The position numbers and the translations under genes were made by a program. From contig MKVQ01000012.1 in assembly GCA_001899635.1 (NCBI GenBank), positions 62,001 to 126,000 of the forward strand: a stretch of 64,000 nt of DNA, in the 5' to 3' direction. Of this stretch, positions 24,040-33,529 are shown piece after piece; positions within the stretch are counted from its first letter, which is position 1; the number at the start of each line of letters is the position of its first letter. This stretch comes from Myxococcales bacterium 68-20 (GTDB lineage: Bacteria; Myxococcota_A; Polyangia; Polyangiales; Polyangiaceae). The notes below the pieces were generated by a model. The model did no database searches and was not told the origin of the DNA. It saw only the letters and a list, made by a program, of their open reading frames with translations.

Positions 24040-24798
24040 ATGAACGATCCTCGATGGAAGGCGGCCGTCTCATTTGTGTTCGGGCTCTGTCTCCTCGGCT
24101 GCAGCGAGGACGGCGCCGGTCCCGCAACAAGCGCGGACGGTGGGGCGGAGCGTGACGCTCGAGGCGTCGATCCGTTCTGCCGGACGCGCCCGCGGCTCTC
24201 GTTCTGTGAAGACTTCGACGAGGGCCCACTGCCGGGACGCTTCGTGCGGATCGAGGGGAACCCCGAGATCGTGAGCCTCGCGCCGAACACGGACGCGCCT
24301 TCGGCCCCGAACGCGGTCCAGATCGCTCACTCGCCGTCGGCGACCGACGCGCGCCTCGTGCTCCAAGGCGCGCGAGGTGCAAAATACAACTTGTTCTTCT
24401 TCGTGAGGCTCGAGCCCGGGCACGGGCGCCTCGAGCTCGCCGGCTTCGACGATGGCGACTATCACCTCGAGATCGGCGTAGGGGAGGACAACCGCTGGTA
24501 CGTGGAGGAGCGTCCCGGTCCGGTCGATGGCGGCACGCCGACGACGCGAACGCTGGCTACGACGGTCGAGCCCGAGCTCTCGACGTTCTCCAGCGTGCGC
24601 TTCGACGTCTACGTCGACGGCGCGGGCGTCGGTCACATGCGCTTCCGCTCGGGCGATAGCGTGGTGTTCCAGAGCGAGCCGCTCACCTTCGGCGATGGGA
24701 AGACCACGCTCACGCCGACGATCTACGTCGGTGCGCGTCTCCGTGTCGGCGCGCCGTCGTCAGTGTGGCTCGACAGCGTGTCGGTCGGCGAAGACTGA
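24040..24798 (+). CDS. Lipoprotein with a lectin/LamG-like beta-sandwich, function unknown
   Basis: The 252-residue protein has a signal ending in LLGC (Cys21), a short Asp/Gly-rich stalk, and a beta-rich body whose start CRTRPRLSFCEDFDEGPLPG and end SSVWLDSVSVGED are the pattern of concanavalin/LamG-like domains found in many myxobacterial lipoproteins. I do not see catalytic residues. The ribosome-binding site GGGAG lies 8 bases upstream of the ATG. It is divergent from the DUF4920 gene and shares the A/T-rich promoter region with the Fur-like box. Confidence 0.75.
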   Translation: MNDPRWKAAVSFVFGLCLLGCSEDGAGPATSADGGAERDARGVDPFCRTRPRLSFCEDFDEGPLPGRFVRIEGNPEIVSLAPNTDAPSAPNAVQIAHSPSATDARLVLQGARGAKYNLFFFVRLEPGHGRLELAGFDDGDYHLEIGVGEDNRWYVEERPGPVDGGTPTTRTLATTVEPELSTFSSVRFDVYVDGAGVGHMRFRSGDSVVFQSEPLTFGDGKTTLTPTIYVGARLRVGAPSSVWLDSVSVGED

Positions 24799-24924
24799 AC
24801 GGCATCATCGCATCGACAGCGCGGCGGCCCGTAGAGCCGGCACCTCTCCCGCCGGATCCGCACGCGCAGGCGATGCGAGAAATGCCGGAGACGGAAGACG
24901 GACGCGTATCATCGCGGTCTCGCG

Positions 24925-26289
24925 ATGGAGCGCCCCCGGAAGGAGACGAGACGCCGTCGGGTTCTGTCCCGATGGCGGCGGCCGTGGATACGGTCGATCG
25001 TCTTCGGCAGCGCGGTGATCGTCCTCACCGTCCACGCGGCCGCGTGTGCGCTCGCGCTCGTCTACCTGCCTCGCGGGTTTGCGCCGAGCGACATTCACTC
25101 GTGGAGCAACACGTGGCTCCCGGCCGCCGCGGTGATCGTCATCGTGGGCGCACTCCTGCGCTTCGTGTTCTTCCAGTCCTCCGGCCTCTTCGTCTCGCTC
25201 GTCTCCGCTGCGATCGCCGGTGGCTGGCTCGCGGCCGTCGGCACGAGCGCCGTCCTCTTTCCGATCTCGTTCGACGTCGAACGCGCGATCGGTCCGGGCG
25301 CGATCGCGCTCGCGCTCGGGACGCTCGCGTGGGCGACGAAGCTCAGGACCGCTCCAAGCATCGTCGCTGCCCTGGTCGGCGCGGCCTTCGGCTTCGTCGA
25401 GGTGCTCGCTCTGAGGGCGCCGCCACCTTCGACTCGTCCCGCGGGAGGCACCCTCGCCGAGGTGAAGGGGGAGCCGACCAAAGACGATGCGGCGACGGGC
25501 CAGGTCTCCTTCCCTTGCGGAAAGGAGCACGTGCGCGTTCGGCCGCTCCTCACGTTCGAGAGCCGGTCACCCGATGCGACCTGGACCGTGCTCGCGCCGC
25601 CGGACTCGTTCGGTCCGCGCCGCAAGTTCGAGGCGTTCGCGAAGGAGAAGAACGGCTTTCGTGCGTCATACACGGATGACGGCGTCACCTCGCTCGTCGC
25701 CACGAAGGACGCGAAAGGCCTCGAGATCGAGGCGGTCTCGAAGCTGCCGCGCGCGGTGTACTCGCACCTGAACACGTTCACGACGATCTACGTCCCGTTC
25801 GAGACCTCGCTCTCGTTCAGCGCGACCGGACCGGAGAAGCTCGTCATCGAGCCGGCCGACTTCCCTGCCGGCGGCCCGATGCAATTCGCCTATCTCGGCG
25901 CCGACATGGCGCTTCACGTCGTCCGCGCGACCGATGACGAGAAGGGCCCGTACACCGAGCTCGCGAAGGGACGCCTCGGGCGCGACGAGCCGCTGACGAT
26001 CGAGATCCGTCACAAGGACGGAAGCCCCGGGACGTGCAAGCTCACGTTCAAGGACTGGACCTCTCAGGTCAGCACCGAGCCCTCCCCTTCGGCCGGCTTC
26101 GGCCTGCCTCAGAACTCGATTCAACTGCTATCGCGCGGGAAGGAGGCGTTCATCGTGTTGACCCTTGCCGAGACCGGCCCCGGCCGCGGATGGCAGTCGG
26201 TCGGTCACGCCGAAGGCACGTACCGAAACCGGATCCGCGTCGACACGGTGATGACGGAGCCAGCCCCCGCCAAGCCGGGAACGCGCTGA
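24925..26289 (+). CDS. Membrane protein with large extracytoplasmic domain, function unknown
   Basis: The 454-residue protein begins with a very basic cytoplasmic tail, then five predicted membrane helices (about 24-48, 63-83, 87-113, 122-138, 144-164), followed by about 285 residues of soluble, beta-rich sequence. The soluble part ends in a region that looks like a beta-sandwich (SIQLLSRGKEAFIVLTLAET). I recognise no family. It stands alone between a lipoprotein gene and the decarboxylase gene, all rightward. Confidence 0.75.
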   Translation: MERPRKETRRRRVLSRWRRPWIRSIVFGSAVIVLTVHAAACALALVYLPRGFAPSDIHSWSNTWLPAAAVIVIVGALLRFVFFQSSGLFVSLVSAAIAGGWLAAVGTSAVLFPISFDVERAIGPGAIALALGTLAWATKLRTAPSIVAALVGAAFGFVEVLALRAPPPSTRPAGGTLAEVKGEPTKDDAATGQVSFPCGKEHVRVRPLLTFESRSPDATWTVLAPPDSFGPRRKFEAFAKEKNGFRASYTDDGVTSLVATKDAKGLEIEAVSKLPRAVYSHLNTFTTIYVPFETSLSFSATGPEKLVIEPADFPAGGPMQFAYLGADMALHVVRATDDEKGPYTELAKGRLGRDEPLTIEIRHKDGSPGTCKLTFKDWTSQVSTEPSPSAGFGLPQNSIQLLSRGKEAFIVLTLAETGPGRGWQSVGHAEGTYRNRIRVDTVMTEPAPAKPGTR

Positions 26290-26407
26290 CGTTCGCTCGC
26301 GGCAGAGCTGCTCCTCAGGCGCCTTCGCCAGCGCTGCCCCATCCAGCAGTGCTCGCGCGCGGCACGGCGAGTGCACTCCTCGCAGCGCCCGGCGATGGAG
26401 AAGGGTC

Positions 26408-27868
26408 GTGGACCAGAACGAAGCTCCAGTCCTCGACGCACTGGACGAATACCACCGGCGCGAGCGCTACGGGTTCACGCCTCCAGGACACCGGCAGGGC
26501 CGAGGTGTCGACGAGCGCACGCTGCGCACGCTCGGCATCGACACGTTCCGCAACGACGTGCTCGCGAGCGCCGGTCTGGACGATCGCTCCCGGGGCAACC
26601 GCTACCTGGAGAAGGCGCAGCAACTCATGGCGGAGGCGGTCGGCGCGAAGAAGACCTTCTTCTCGACCTGCGGCAGCTCGCTCTCGGTGAAGGCAGCCAT
26701 TCTCGCCGTCACTGGCGGGACCGGAGACATCCTCATCGGCCGGGACGCGCACAAATCCGTGACCGCCGGGCTCATCCTCTCCGGTCTCCAACCGCGGTGG
26801 GTACGGCCGCGGTGGGACGACGAGCTGCACCTCGCGCACCCGCCGTCGCCGGAGAGCCTCGAACGGATGTGGCAGCGGCATCCCGACGCCGCTGCTGCGC
26901 TGATCGTGAGCCCGACGCCATACGGCACCTGCGCCGATCTCGAGGCGATGGCGGAGATCTGTCACGCCCGAGGCAAGCCGCTCATCGTGGACGAGGCGTG
27001 GGGTGCTCACCTGCCGTTCCACGACGACCTCCCGACTTGGGCCATGGATGCCGGCGCTGACATCTGCGTCGTGAGCGTGCACAAGATGGGGCTCGGGTTC
27101 GAGCAGGGCTCCGTCTACCACCTCCAGGGATCGCTCGTTGACCCGACCCGGCTCAGCCAATGTGCCGACCTCCTCTCGACGACGAGCCCCAACGTCCTCA
27201 TCTACGCAGCCATCGATGGGTGGCGCCGTCAGATGGTCCAGAAGGGAGAGGCGCAACTGGGTCGCGCGCTCGAGCTCGCTGGTCGCGTGCGTCGAAGAAT
27301 CGAGGATCTGCCGGGACTGCACGTGCTGCGCGACGAGCTCCTAGGCGTAGAGGCATCGCATGACCACGACCCGCTACACGTGCTGATCGACGTCGAGCGG
27401 CTCGGGATCAGCGGCTATCGAGCGGCGGACTGGCTCCGGGACAACTGCGGTATCGACATGGGGATCTCCGATTCCCGACGCATCGAAGCCACGATGTCCC
27501 TCTCGGACGACGAAACGACGACCGATCGCCTGCTCGAAGCGTTGAAGGCGCTCATCGCGGCGGCTCCGAGCATTCCGTCGCCGTCGCGGGTCGAGCTCCC
27601 CACGAGCTCGGATCTGGAGCTGGAGACGGTGCTTCTCCCGCGCGACGCGTTCTTCGGTCCGGCGGAGGTCATCCCCACGGAGGAGGCAGACGGACGGATC
27701 GCCGCCGAGCAGGTCACGCCCTATCCGCCCGGCATTCCGGTGATCCTGCCGGGCGAGCGAATCAACCGCAACGTCATCGAGTACCTACGCACGGGTGTCG
27801 AGGCCGGCATGGTGCTTCCCGACCCTGCCGATCCCTCGATGCAGACGATCCGCGTGGTGCAGCAGTAG
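26408..27868 (+). CDS. Orn/Lys/Arg decarboxylase (group III, PLP-dependent)
   Basis: The 486-residue enzyme has the fold-type I signature of bacterial basic amino acid decarboxylases: TPPGHRQG near 24-31, STCGSSLSVKAAI at 86-98, VDEAWGAHLPFH (Asp195, His201) and SVHKMG with Lys226 as the PLP-binding lysine. The C-terminal part (TPYPPGIPVILPGERI) is also typical. It lacks the N-terminal wing domain of the E. coli CadA/SpeC type and resembles the shorter Gram-positive SpeA/YaaO type. The product would be agmatine, cadaverine or putrescine; the exact substrate is uncertain. GTG 26408 is the only good start. Its stop is one base from the stop of the convergent gene. Confidence 0.93.
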   Translation: MDQNEAPVLDALDEYHRRERYGFTPPGHRQGRGVDERTLRTLGIDTFRNDVLASAGLDDRSRGNRYLEKAQQLMAEAVGAKKTFFSTCGSSLSVKAAILAVTGGTGDILIGRDAHKSVTAGLILSGLQPRWVRPRWDDELHLAHPPSPESLERMWQRHPDAAAALIVSPTPYGTCADLEAMAEICHARGKPLIVDEAWGAHLPFHDDLPTWAMDAGADICVVSVHKMGLGFEQGSVYHLQGSLVDPTRLSQCADLLSTTSPNVLIYAAIDGWRRQMVQKGEAQLGRALELAGRVRRRIEDLPGLHVLRDELLGVEASHDHDPLHVLIDVERLGISGYRAADWLRDNCGIDMGISDSRRIEATMSLSDDETTTDRLLEALKALIAAAPSIPSPSRVELPTSSDLELETVLLPRDAFFGPAEVIPTEEADGRIAAEQVTPYPPGIPVILPGERINRNVIEYLRTGVEAGMVLPDPADPSMQTIRVVQQ

Positions 27869-27869
27869 C

Positions 27870-29660
27870 TCAGCGGATGGGGTCGAGCGGCGTCTCGACG
27901 AGCTTCCGCTGGGCCATGCCACCGGGGTACGCGTAGCTCGCGTAGCTGTCCCAACCCCAGATCGTTGCCGTGAACGGCCCCTCGCTCCGCATGCGCTGAA
28001 GGCCGTAATGGCAGACGCTCGTGCCGAACGTATCGCCCGGGCCCTTGTTCCGAGAGAGGTCGACCCGGACGAACTCGTACTCGCCCCGCGTGCCGATGGG
28101 CTTCCACCCCGTCAAGTTGCCGGCGCACTCGAGCCAGACGTCCTTGAACTCGCCCCGGGTCTTCGCGCGCACGACGACGAGCGACGTCTCGGAGTAGGTC
28201 GGGTCCGCATAGAAGCTGTAGGCGTTCAGATATTGCCCCGCGGGAACGACGTTGACGAACTCTGGATCGCCCCGGCCCGCATAGCCCGCTCCGACCTCCC
28301 CCGTGCCTGCGCCTCCGGTCATGTGGGCGGATAGATAGATTGGATGGTCGACGTCCTGCGTCCGAACGACAAATGCGTCGCCCGTCCCCGAATAGAACGT
28401 CGCGAGCTCGCCGGCGGACATGGTCGTCGGGGCGCCGGGCGGCACTGCGGGATCGTAGTCGAGGCGCGTCCCGTCCCGCGCCGCGACGATACGATACGGC
28501 ACGGCCTCGTGCTCGTTGCCGAGCCGTGGGCGATAGCCGACGCCGACGTATTCGGATCCCCATTGCTCGAACGCCGGGATTTGTTGAGCGACGATGTCGC
28601 CGTAGTAGTGGTTCGCCGGAATGTTCGCGCAGGCGTTTCCGCCGATCGTCGACGTCGGCTTGTTCGAAGTGACGATGCTCCCGGTCAGCTCTTGGCCTTG
28701 GACCAGTTGCAAGAATTGCCCCTTGCCGAGGCGGTACGTTGCCGGCACGCGTGCCGGACTACTCGCGACGTCCTTGCCTCCCACAATGGCGAGGGTCGGA
28801 AGGATCGTCACTTCGGTGTCGTCCTCGGATGCGAGGATTTGCGCCGATGGACCACCGACGCCGAGCCCCCAGCCGTTGACGAGAATGTGCTGCTTCGCCC
28901 AGCTCGCGACGGGCAGGACGAGCGTGGCCGTGGGCTGAAAGCTCTTGGCTCCGCCGAACGGATAAATCGTGGAGACGGCCGCCGGCACGGTCGTCTTCAG
29001 GTGAAACGCGGAGCCGCGCGCCGTCCCGCTGAGGATGCCACGGACGATCGTGGTGGCGACGGCGCCCTCGGGGCAGGGCACGAACGTCGCCTCCCACGAT
29101 GGGAGTGGAACCGTCGGATCGCCATCCGACAGGAACAGCGACACGCTCTCGTTCGGGGGGATGGGCCCGACGTGCGGCGTCAACGACGCGTCGCCCGGAT
29201 TCAAGCGGAAGATCGACTTCGAGATGTCGATCTCTTTCCCGTCGAGCTCGAGCGAGACCTCGATCGGCTGGGTCGACGGATTCACGATGTACGCGGCGTA
29301 GCAAGACGGAGCGGTGAGCGCTGCAGCCGCCGGCGGAGCCTGGAGATAGAATTCGCAGCCGTTCGAGCTCTTGTCGGCGGCGGCGGCGGCGCAGGGCTCC
29401 TGACACAGTCCGGCGCCGCATGCGAGCTCGGGTCGGCACATCTCGACCACACTGCCGGTACAGGTGTCGATGACCGAGCGGCCGTCGAGCGAGCACTGGA
29501 ACAGGCAGCTCGGCGCGTCCGCCCCGGCATCCACCACGAAGGTTTGCTCGCGGCGGACGAACCCGCCTCGATCGTTGCCGCAGGCGCCCAGAAACGCCGC
29601 CGAGATGGTCGGGCCGAGAATCGCCGCCACCGCTCCGAGCGAGAGACGCACACGCGTCAT
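27870..29660 (-). CDS. IgGFc-binding-type lipoprotein
   Basis: The 596-residue product has a signal ending in LGAC (Cys27), a short Cys-containing segment (residues 45-100), and a long beta-rich domain matching the IgGFc-binding family (about 200-560), with recognisable segments ILASEDDTEVTILPTLAIVG, YRLGKGQFLQLVQGQELTGS and GGNACANIPANHYYGD. The name comes from mucin-like animal proteins; in bacteria these are surface proteins, presumably adhesive, with unknown ligands. The start codon overlaps the stop of the RCC1 gene (ATGA at 29657-29660). It is the last gene of the long leftward operon. Confidence 0.88.
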   Translation of the reverse strand: MTRVRLSLGAVAAILGPTISAAFLGACGNDRGGFVRREQTFVVDAGADAPSCLFQCSLDGRSVIDTCTGSVVEMCRPELACGAGLCQEPCAAAAADKSSNGCEFYLQAPPAAAALTAPSCYAAYIVNPSTQPIEVSLELDGKEIDISKSIFRLNPGDASLTPHVGPIPPNESVSLFLSDGDPTVPLPSWEATFVPCPEGAVATTIVRGILSGTARGSAFHLKTTVPAAVSTIYPFGGAKSFQPTATLVLPVASWAKQHILVNGWGLGVGGPSAQILASEDDTEVTILPTLAIVGGKDVASSPARVPATYRLGKGQFLQLVQGQELTGSIVTSNKPTSTIGGNACANIPANHYYGDIVAQQIPAFEQWGSEYVGVGYRPRLGNEHEAVPYRIVAARDGTRLDYDPAVPPGAPTTMSAGELATFYSGTGDAFVVRTQDVDHPIYLSAHMTGGAGTGEVGAGYAGRGDPEFVNVVPAGQYLNAYSFYADPTYSETSLVVVRAKTRGEFKDVWLECAGNLTGWKPIGTRGEYEFVRVDLSRNKGPGDTFGTSVCHYGLQRMRSEGPFTATIWGWDSYASYAYPGGMAQRKLVETPLDPIR

Positions 29661-31033
29661 GGCATCACCACTTCCTGCGGAACGAAACTCGGTATCCGGA
29701 GCTTTCCGTTGCCGAGCTGTCCGTAAAAGTTCGTTCCCCAGCAATACACTTTGCCGCTCGTCAAAAGGGCACACGTGCTGTTCGGCGTCGTCCTCACCTG
29801 GGCGGCGGGAGCGGGAAGCCCCCGGACCTTCACGGCCGCGGGCGCGTAGTCCGTCGTTCCGTCGCCGGCCTGGCCACTCGCGTTGTTCCCCCAGCAGTAG
29901 ACGGCACCCGACGCCGCGACCGCGCACCATCGCTGGTGTCGCTCGATGGTGTCCCCGGTGCCGACGGTGCGCGTCGTGGCGATCTGGACGAGCGGCTCAG
30001 GGGTGACGACCGGCTCGGGGAGCGCGCGGTCGAGGTTCGGATGCTTGGGATTCGATGAAGCGACGGCGCCCCAGCAGTAGCCCGTCCCACCGGCAGTCGC
30101 ACATGCGTTGTCGCCGGCGACATCCAGCGATGAGACGTGCTCCAACACGATCGGGCGCGGCCGTGGCTCGGGGAAGCGCGACGACACACGCGCGAGCGGA
30201 GGATTCGCTCCCCAGCTCAAGGTCGTGCCGTCCGTGCGGAGGGCGAACGAGGCCACGCCCACGTGGATATCGCGGATCGGCGCGCCCGCAGGGACCGGGA
30301 CCGAGCGAGGAGGCACGATCTTCCCCGCAGAGAGCTCGTCGAGCGGCGCAATCTGAGCGGCCTTGTTCTTTCCCCAGCAGAAGACGCCGTCCTCGACGAC
30401 GGCACATCCGGTCTCCGTTCCCATGCCCACGCGTTTCGCGGGAGGGATCGACATCTTCACCGGCGCGCGTTGGTGACTCGCGGTGCCCGCGTCGCCGGGA
30501 AGATTCGGTCCCCAACACCAGACGGCTCCGCTCTTGTCGAGAGCGCACGTGTGATCGAGCTGCACGACGTCCGAAAGACCGCGGACGAGTGCGGGAGTCG
30601 CGTCGTCCGCGCTCCCCGCGTCCTCCCCCCGCCCGAGCTGGCCGGCCTGGTTCGCGCCCCAGCATGCGACCGTGCCGTCGTCGAGCAGCGCACAGAAACC
30701 CTCGCCACGATCGACCGTGCCAGAGCTAACGAGCGACTCGTCGGCCCCGAGGGTCGTCACGAGCGACCGGGCGCACGGAGGAGTCGCGCAGTCGATCGGG
30801 AGAGGTCCGCCGTCGAACCACGGACGTGACGTCGCGTCGGCCGGCCCTGCATCTTCGGGGTGCGAAGCGTCGTCCGTCGTCACAGACGTGTCCGCGCCGC
30901 CATCGGAGGGCGCGCCTCGTGCGGTGCCGTCCTCATTCGAACAGCTCGCGCCCGCGCCGATTGTCGCCAAACAACCGACGACAGCAAGCGCAAAGAAGGA
31001 ATGCCCATCAAGGAGTCGTTTTATGAAGCGCAT
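29657..31033 (-). CDS. RCC1-repeat lipoprotein
   Basis: The 458-residue protein has a signal ending in GASC (Cys31), an Asp/Ser-rich stalk, and seven RCC1-type blades of the cysteine variety common in myxobacteria, for example CALLDDGTVACWGANQ, CAVAASGAVYCWGNN and CALLTSGKVYCWGTN. These should fold into a seven-bladed propeller for protein-protein contacts on the cell surface. The start at 31033 lies 26 bases inside the end of the upstream gene, with GAAGG just before the ATG. The downstream IgGFc-type gene overlaps by ATGA. Confidence 0.9.
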   Translation of the reverse strand: MRFIKRLLDGHSFFALAVVGCLATIGAGASCSNEDGTARGAPSDGGADTSVTTDDASHPEDAGPADATSRPWFDGGPLPIDCATPPCARSLVTTLGADESLVSSGTVDRGEGFCALLDDGTVACWGANQAGQLGRGEDAGSADDATPALVRGLSDVVQLDHTCALDKSGAVWCWGPNLPGDAGTASHQRAPVKMSIPPAKRVGMGTETGCAVVEDGVFCWGKNKAAQIAPLDELSAGKIVPPRSVPVPAGAPIRDIHVGVASFALRTDGTTLSWGANPPLARVSSRFPEPRPRPIVLEHVSSLDVAGDNACATAGGTGYCWGAVASSNPKHPNLDRALPEPVVTPEPLVQIATTRTVGTGDTIERHQRWCAVAASGAVYCWGNNASGQAGDGTTDYAPAAVKVRGLPAPAAQVRTTPNSTCALLTSGKVYCWGTNFYGQLGNGKLRIPSFVPQEVVMP

Positions 31034-32345
31034 AACCTTCACCGATCGCCCAGATATTGGAGTTGGACGTGCCACGAATTTTGTAAAGGCGTCGATCGAG
31101 CGGCCCACTAGGCTGCGACACTCGCGAAAGCGAGTAGCTTCCGCCATCCCAGACGTCGTTCCCGCGAAGGACGAAGCCGCCCCGTCCGCTGAGCCACGCA
31201 TCTCGCCCGGTGGCCCACAGCGAGGTCACGGGGCCCAGAAACGTCAGCGAAGAGTCCAAGTTCGAGATGTCGACCGAATAGCCATCACCGTCGACCGATA
31301 TCCTGAGGGCGTCGATGCCTCCTTTGAGCCCGATGAACTGCCCCGGCGCCACTGCCTGGATGTCGGCGAGCCATCCGCGCTCGCCCAGAAAGATGGCTCC
31401 GGCTCGCTCGGTGCAGGACAAGGTATCCTTGCTCAGCACGCCGTCCGCGATGCGTCGATACTCTCCCCCGGTTTTCCGGACGACGAGTGCGCACCCATAA
31501 CTGCTCCGGGCCCTCGCCCCGGTGAACCAGACGTCGTCAGGGTTCGTTCCCGCCGCTCCCGTGAAGTAAAGGTGCTCGTCGAAGTCGTGCCTCCCGTCCG
31601 GCGCTGCCGGATCGTTTGCGACGTACTCCAAGACCCACCCCGGCGCGCCGCCGTCGACGCTCTTCCAGTGGTAGATCGAGTTGGTGAACCAGGCGTAGAC
31701 GTCGTTCGCGCTCGTCCCCCACACTCCGAGCGCCGGTGCGCGAAATGGCGATCGATCATATGGAGATCGATCGTATGGATATCCATCCTCGAGATTTACA
31801 CCGCGGTCGGGGTGGCTACGATCTTCGAGCTCATGTCGCGTCCACGACCACGTCGTCGCGGGCGCGATCGGACGCGAGCCGTGGAAGATGTAGCCAGGCG
31901 CTACCCCGTAATAAACCTCATCCTCGTTCGGTGCCCAAACCTTGCCGACGTAGGAGACGCTCGTGAATTCATGTTGCGAGCCGTCATCGATGTACGCCCA
32001 CGTTTGCTCGCTCTCGTTCCATTCGAGGACCTTGACGCCGAGCGTCGAGCTCTCGGCGATAGCGAAGGCGCGCTCGCCGACCGGCCAGATATCCCTCATG
32101 ACGAGGTCCGGATCGGGCAGTGCGGTCACGCACCAGCCCGCGTTGCTGCACGTCGATTCCGGGGCGGCGCCCTCGGTCTCTGCGTCCCTTTCGGGAGCTC
32201 CGCCGTCCGGGACCGCGGTCTGTCCGCCATCCGACTCGGGTTCGCGGACCGGGTTCGTTTCGTCTCCCGACGCGGCACACGCCAAGAACGCGGACGCGCA
32301 GGCCAGGGAGACCCAGGTGCATGCGAGGACATGTGCGCTTCTCAT
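31008..32345 (-). CDS. Propeller-like lipoprotein, function unknown
   Basis: The 445-residue protein has a signal with two possible lipoboxes (SLAC Cys16, FLAC Cys23), an acidic stalk and a repetitive beta-rich body with motifs such as IWPVGERAFAIAES, VWGTSANDVYAWF and LWATGRDAWLSG, which are typical of the secreted VWAVG-type propellers of myxobacteria. A short tandem repeat, PYDRSPYDRSP, lies near residue 190. It starts in an ATGA overlap with the upstream propeller gene and ends 26 bases into the RCC1 gene. Confidence 0.85.
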   Translation of the reverse strand: MRSAHVLACTWVSLACASAFLACAASGDETNPVREPESDGGQTAVPDGGAPERDAETEGAAPESTCSNAGWCVTALPDPDLVMRDIWPVGERAFAIAESSTLGVKVLEWNESEQTWAYIDDGSQHEFTSVSYVGKVWAPNEDEVYYGVAPGYIFHGSRPIAPATTWSWTRHELEDRSHPDRGVNLEDGYPYDRSPYDRSPFRAPALGVWGTSANDVYAWFTNSIYHWKSVDGGAPGWVLEYVANDPAAPDGRHDFDEHLYFTGAAGTNPDDVWFTGARARSSYGCALVVRKTGGEYRRIADGVLSKDTLSCTERAGAIFLGERGWLADIQAVAPGQFIGLKGGIDALRISVDGDGYSVDISNLDSSLTFLGPVTSLWATGRDAWLSGRGGFVLRGNDVWDGGSYSLSRVSQPSGPLDRRLYKIRGTSNSNIWAIGEGYALHKTTP

Positions 32346-33529
32346 GGCTTTCCTCCGAGGGAAAGAAGCACTCCTTCCCCACCGACCCAGACGTGCCCTG
32401 GCGAAGCGACCCACACGGTATTGAGTTTCGGGCGGTTCCCTCGGAGCCCCGCGATCTTCACGCGCGACCAGCTCGTGCCGTCGTAGTGCAGGACGACGCC
32501 GGCGTTCCCGACTGCCCAGACGTCGGAGGCCGACGATCCCCATACTGCGTTGAGTGCTTCGTTCGTCGGGACGTCCGAAACGACGTCCCAGAGGTCCGGG
32601 TCGCCGGTGTAGTGCCGGACGGTCCCCGCGACGCCGACGGCCCACGCTTCGGACGCGGAGGCGGCCCAGACGCCGGTGAGCGCGTTCCACGTCTGCGTGT
32701 CGAATGCTTTCGTGCTCGGGGTGTCGCTCTCGGCGTTCGTGATGCGAACCGCCTCGCCTGCCATCCCCACCGCCCACAGGTCGTTCGCCGAGGCTCCGTG
32801 GATGCTCGCCATCTGACCGCACCGGAGGGTGGCGCAGACGTCCGACGCTATCCCGGGACCGAGCTCGAACGTCGACGAAGGCGACAGGCGCAATCGCCAA
32901 AGGCCGGCATCCTGTTGTCCATCGTAGGCCGCCAACCAGAACGACGCTGCGCCGGGAGCTCCCCATCCCGATCTGAGGTGAATGTAAAACTGAATCGAGA
33001 ACTCGTACTCGGGTGGCGGCGTTGCCTTGTGGAAGGTCCAGCCGTCCGAGGAGGGCGGGGCGCCACCGTCGACGTGGAGACCGCGTGCATAGATGCGCGT
33101 CAGAGAGGCAAGCGATACCTCTTCGGAGTCGCGCAGCCACAGAGCCCGCAGTGTCTCTCCGCTTCCCGGCTCGAGGCGTCTCCATGACGTGCCGTCGAAG
33201 TGCACGAGCGCCCCGAGCGCGCCCGCAGCCCAGACATCGCTGGCGGAGCGCCCTCGGATCACCATGATCTGCCTCACCGGATCGATGCTCCCGCCGGCCG
33301 TGCCGGGGTCGAACGGACCGTTCGAACAGAGTGCATCGGGAGTGCACTCGTCTGGAAAGTACTCGCAATCGGCACATGGGCCCGCGGCTTCGCGCGGCGC
33401 GCCGTCTGCGCCCCCGTCATCGCGCGAGTCCGGCACGAACGACGGCTCGTCCGAGGGGCCCTCGCTCGGCAGCACCTCCGTCGATGCGCACGCCGTAACG
33501 CCGACGAGGCATATCAGCCATCGGTTCAT
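32342..33529 (-). CDS. Propeller-like lipoprotein, function unknown
   Basis: The 395-residue protein has a short signal ending in VTAC (Cys14), a small Cys-rich stalk (ADCEYFPDECTPDALC) and repeated blades with the pattern SDVWAAGALGALVHFDGTSW, NDLWAVGMAGEAVRI, SEAWAVGVAGTVRHY and SDVWAVGNAGVVLHYDGTSW. These W-A-V-G repeats form beta-propellers in many secreted myxobacterial proteins. It overlaps both neighbours by ATGA (33526-33529 and 32342-32345), so translation is probably coupled. Its ligand is unknown. Confidence 0.88.
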   Translation of the reverse strand: MNRWLICLVGVTACASTEVLPSEGPSDEPSFVPDSRDDGGADGAPREAAGPCADCEYFPDECTPDALCSNGPFDPGTAGGSIDPVRQIMVIRGRSASDVWAAGALGALVHFDGTSWRRLEPGSGETLRALWLRDSEEVSLASLTRIYARGLHVDGGAPPSSDGWTFHKATPPPEYEFSIQFYIHLRSGWGAPGAASFWLAAYDGQQDAGLWRLRLSPSSTFELGPGIASDVCATLRCGQMASIHGASANDLWAVGMAGEAVRITNAESDTPSTKAFDTQTWNALTGVWAASASEAWAVGVAGTVRHYTGDPDLWDVVSDVPTNEALNAVWGSSASDVWAVGNAGVVLHYDGTSWSRVKIAGLRGNRPKLNTVWVASPGHVWVGGEGVLLSLGGKP

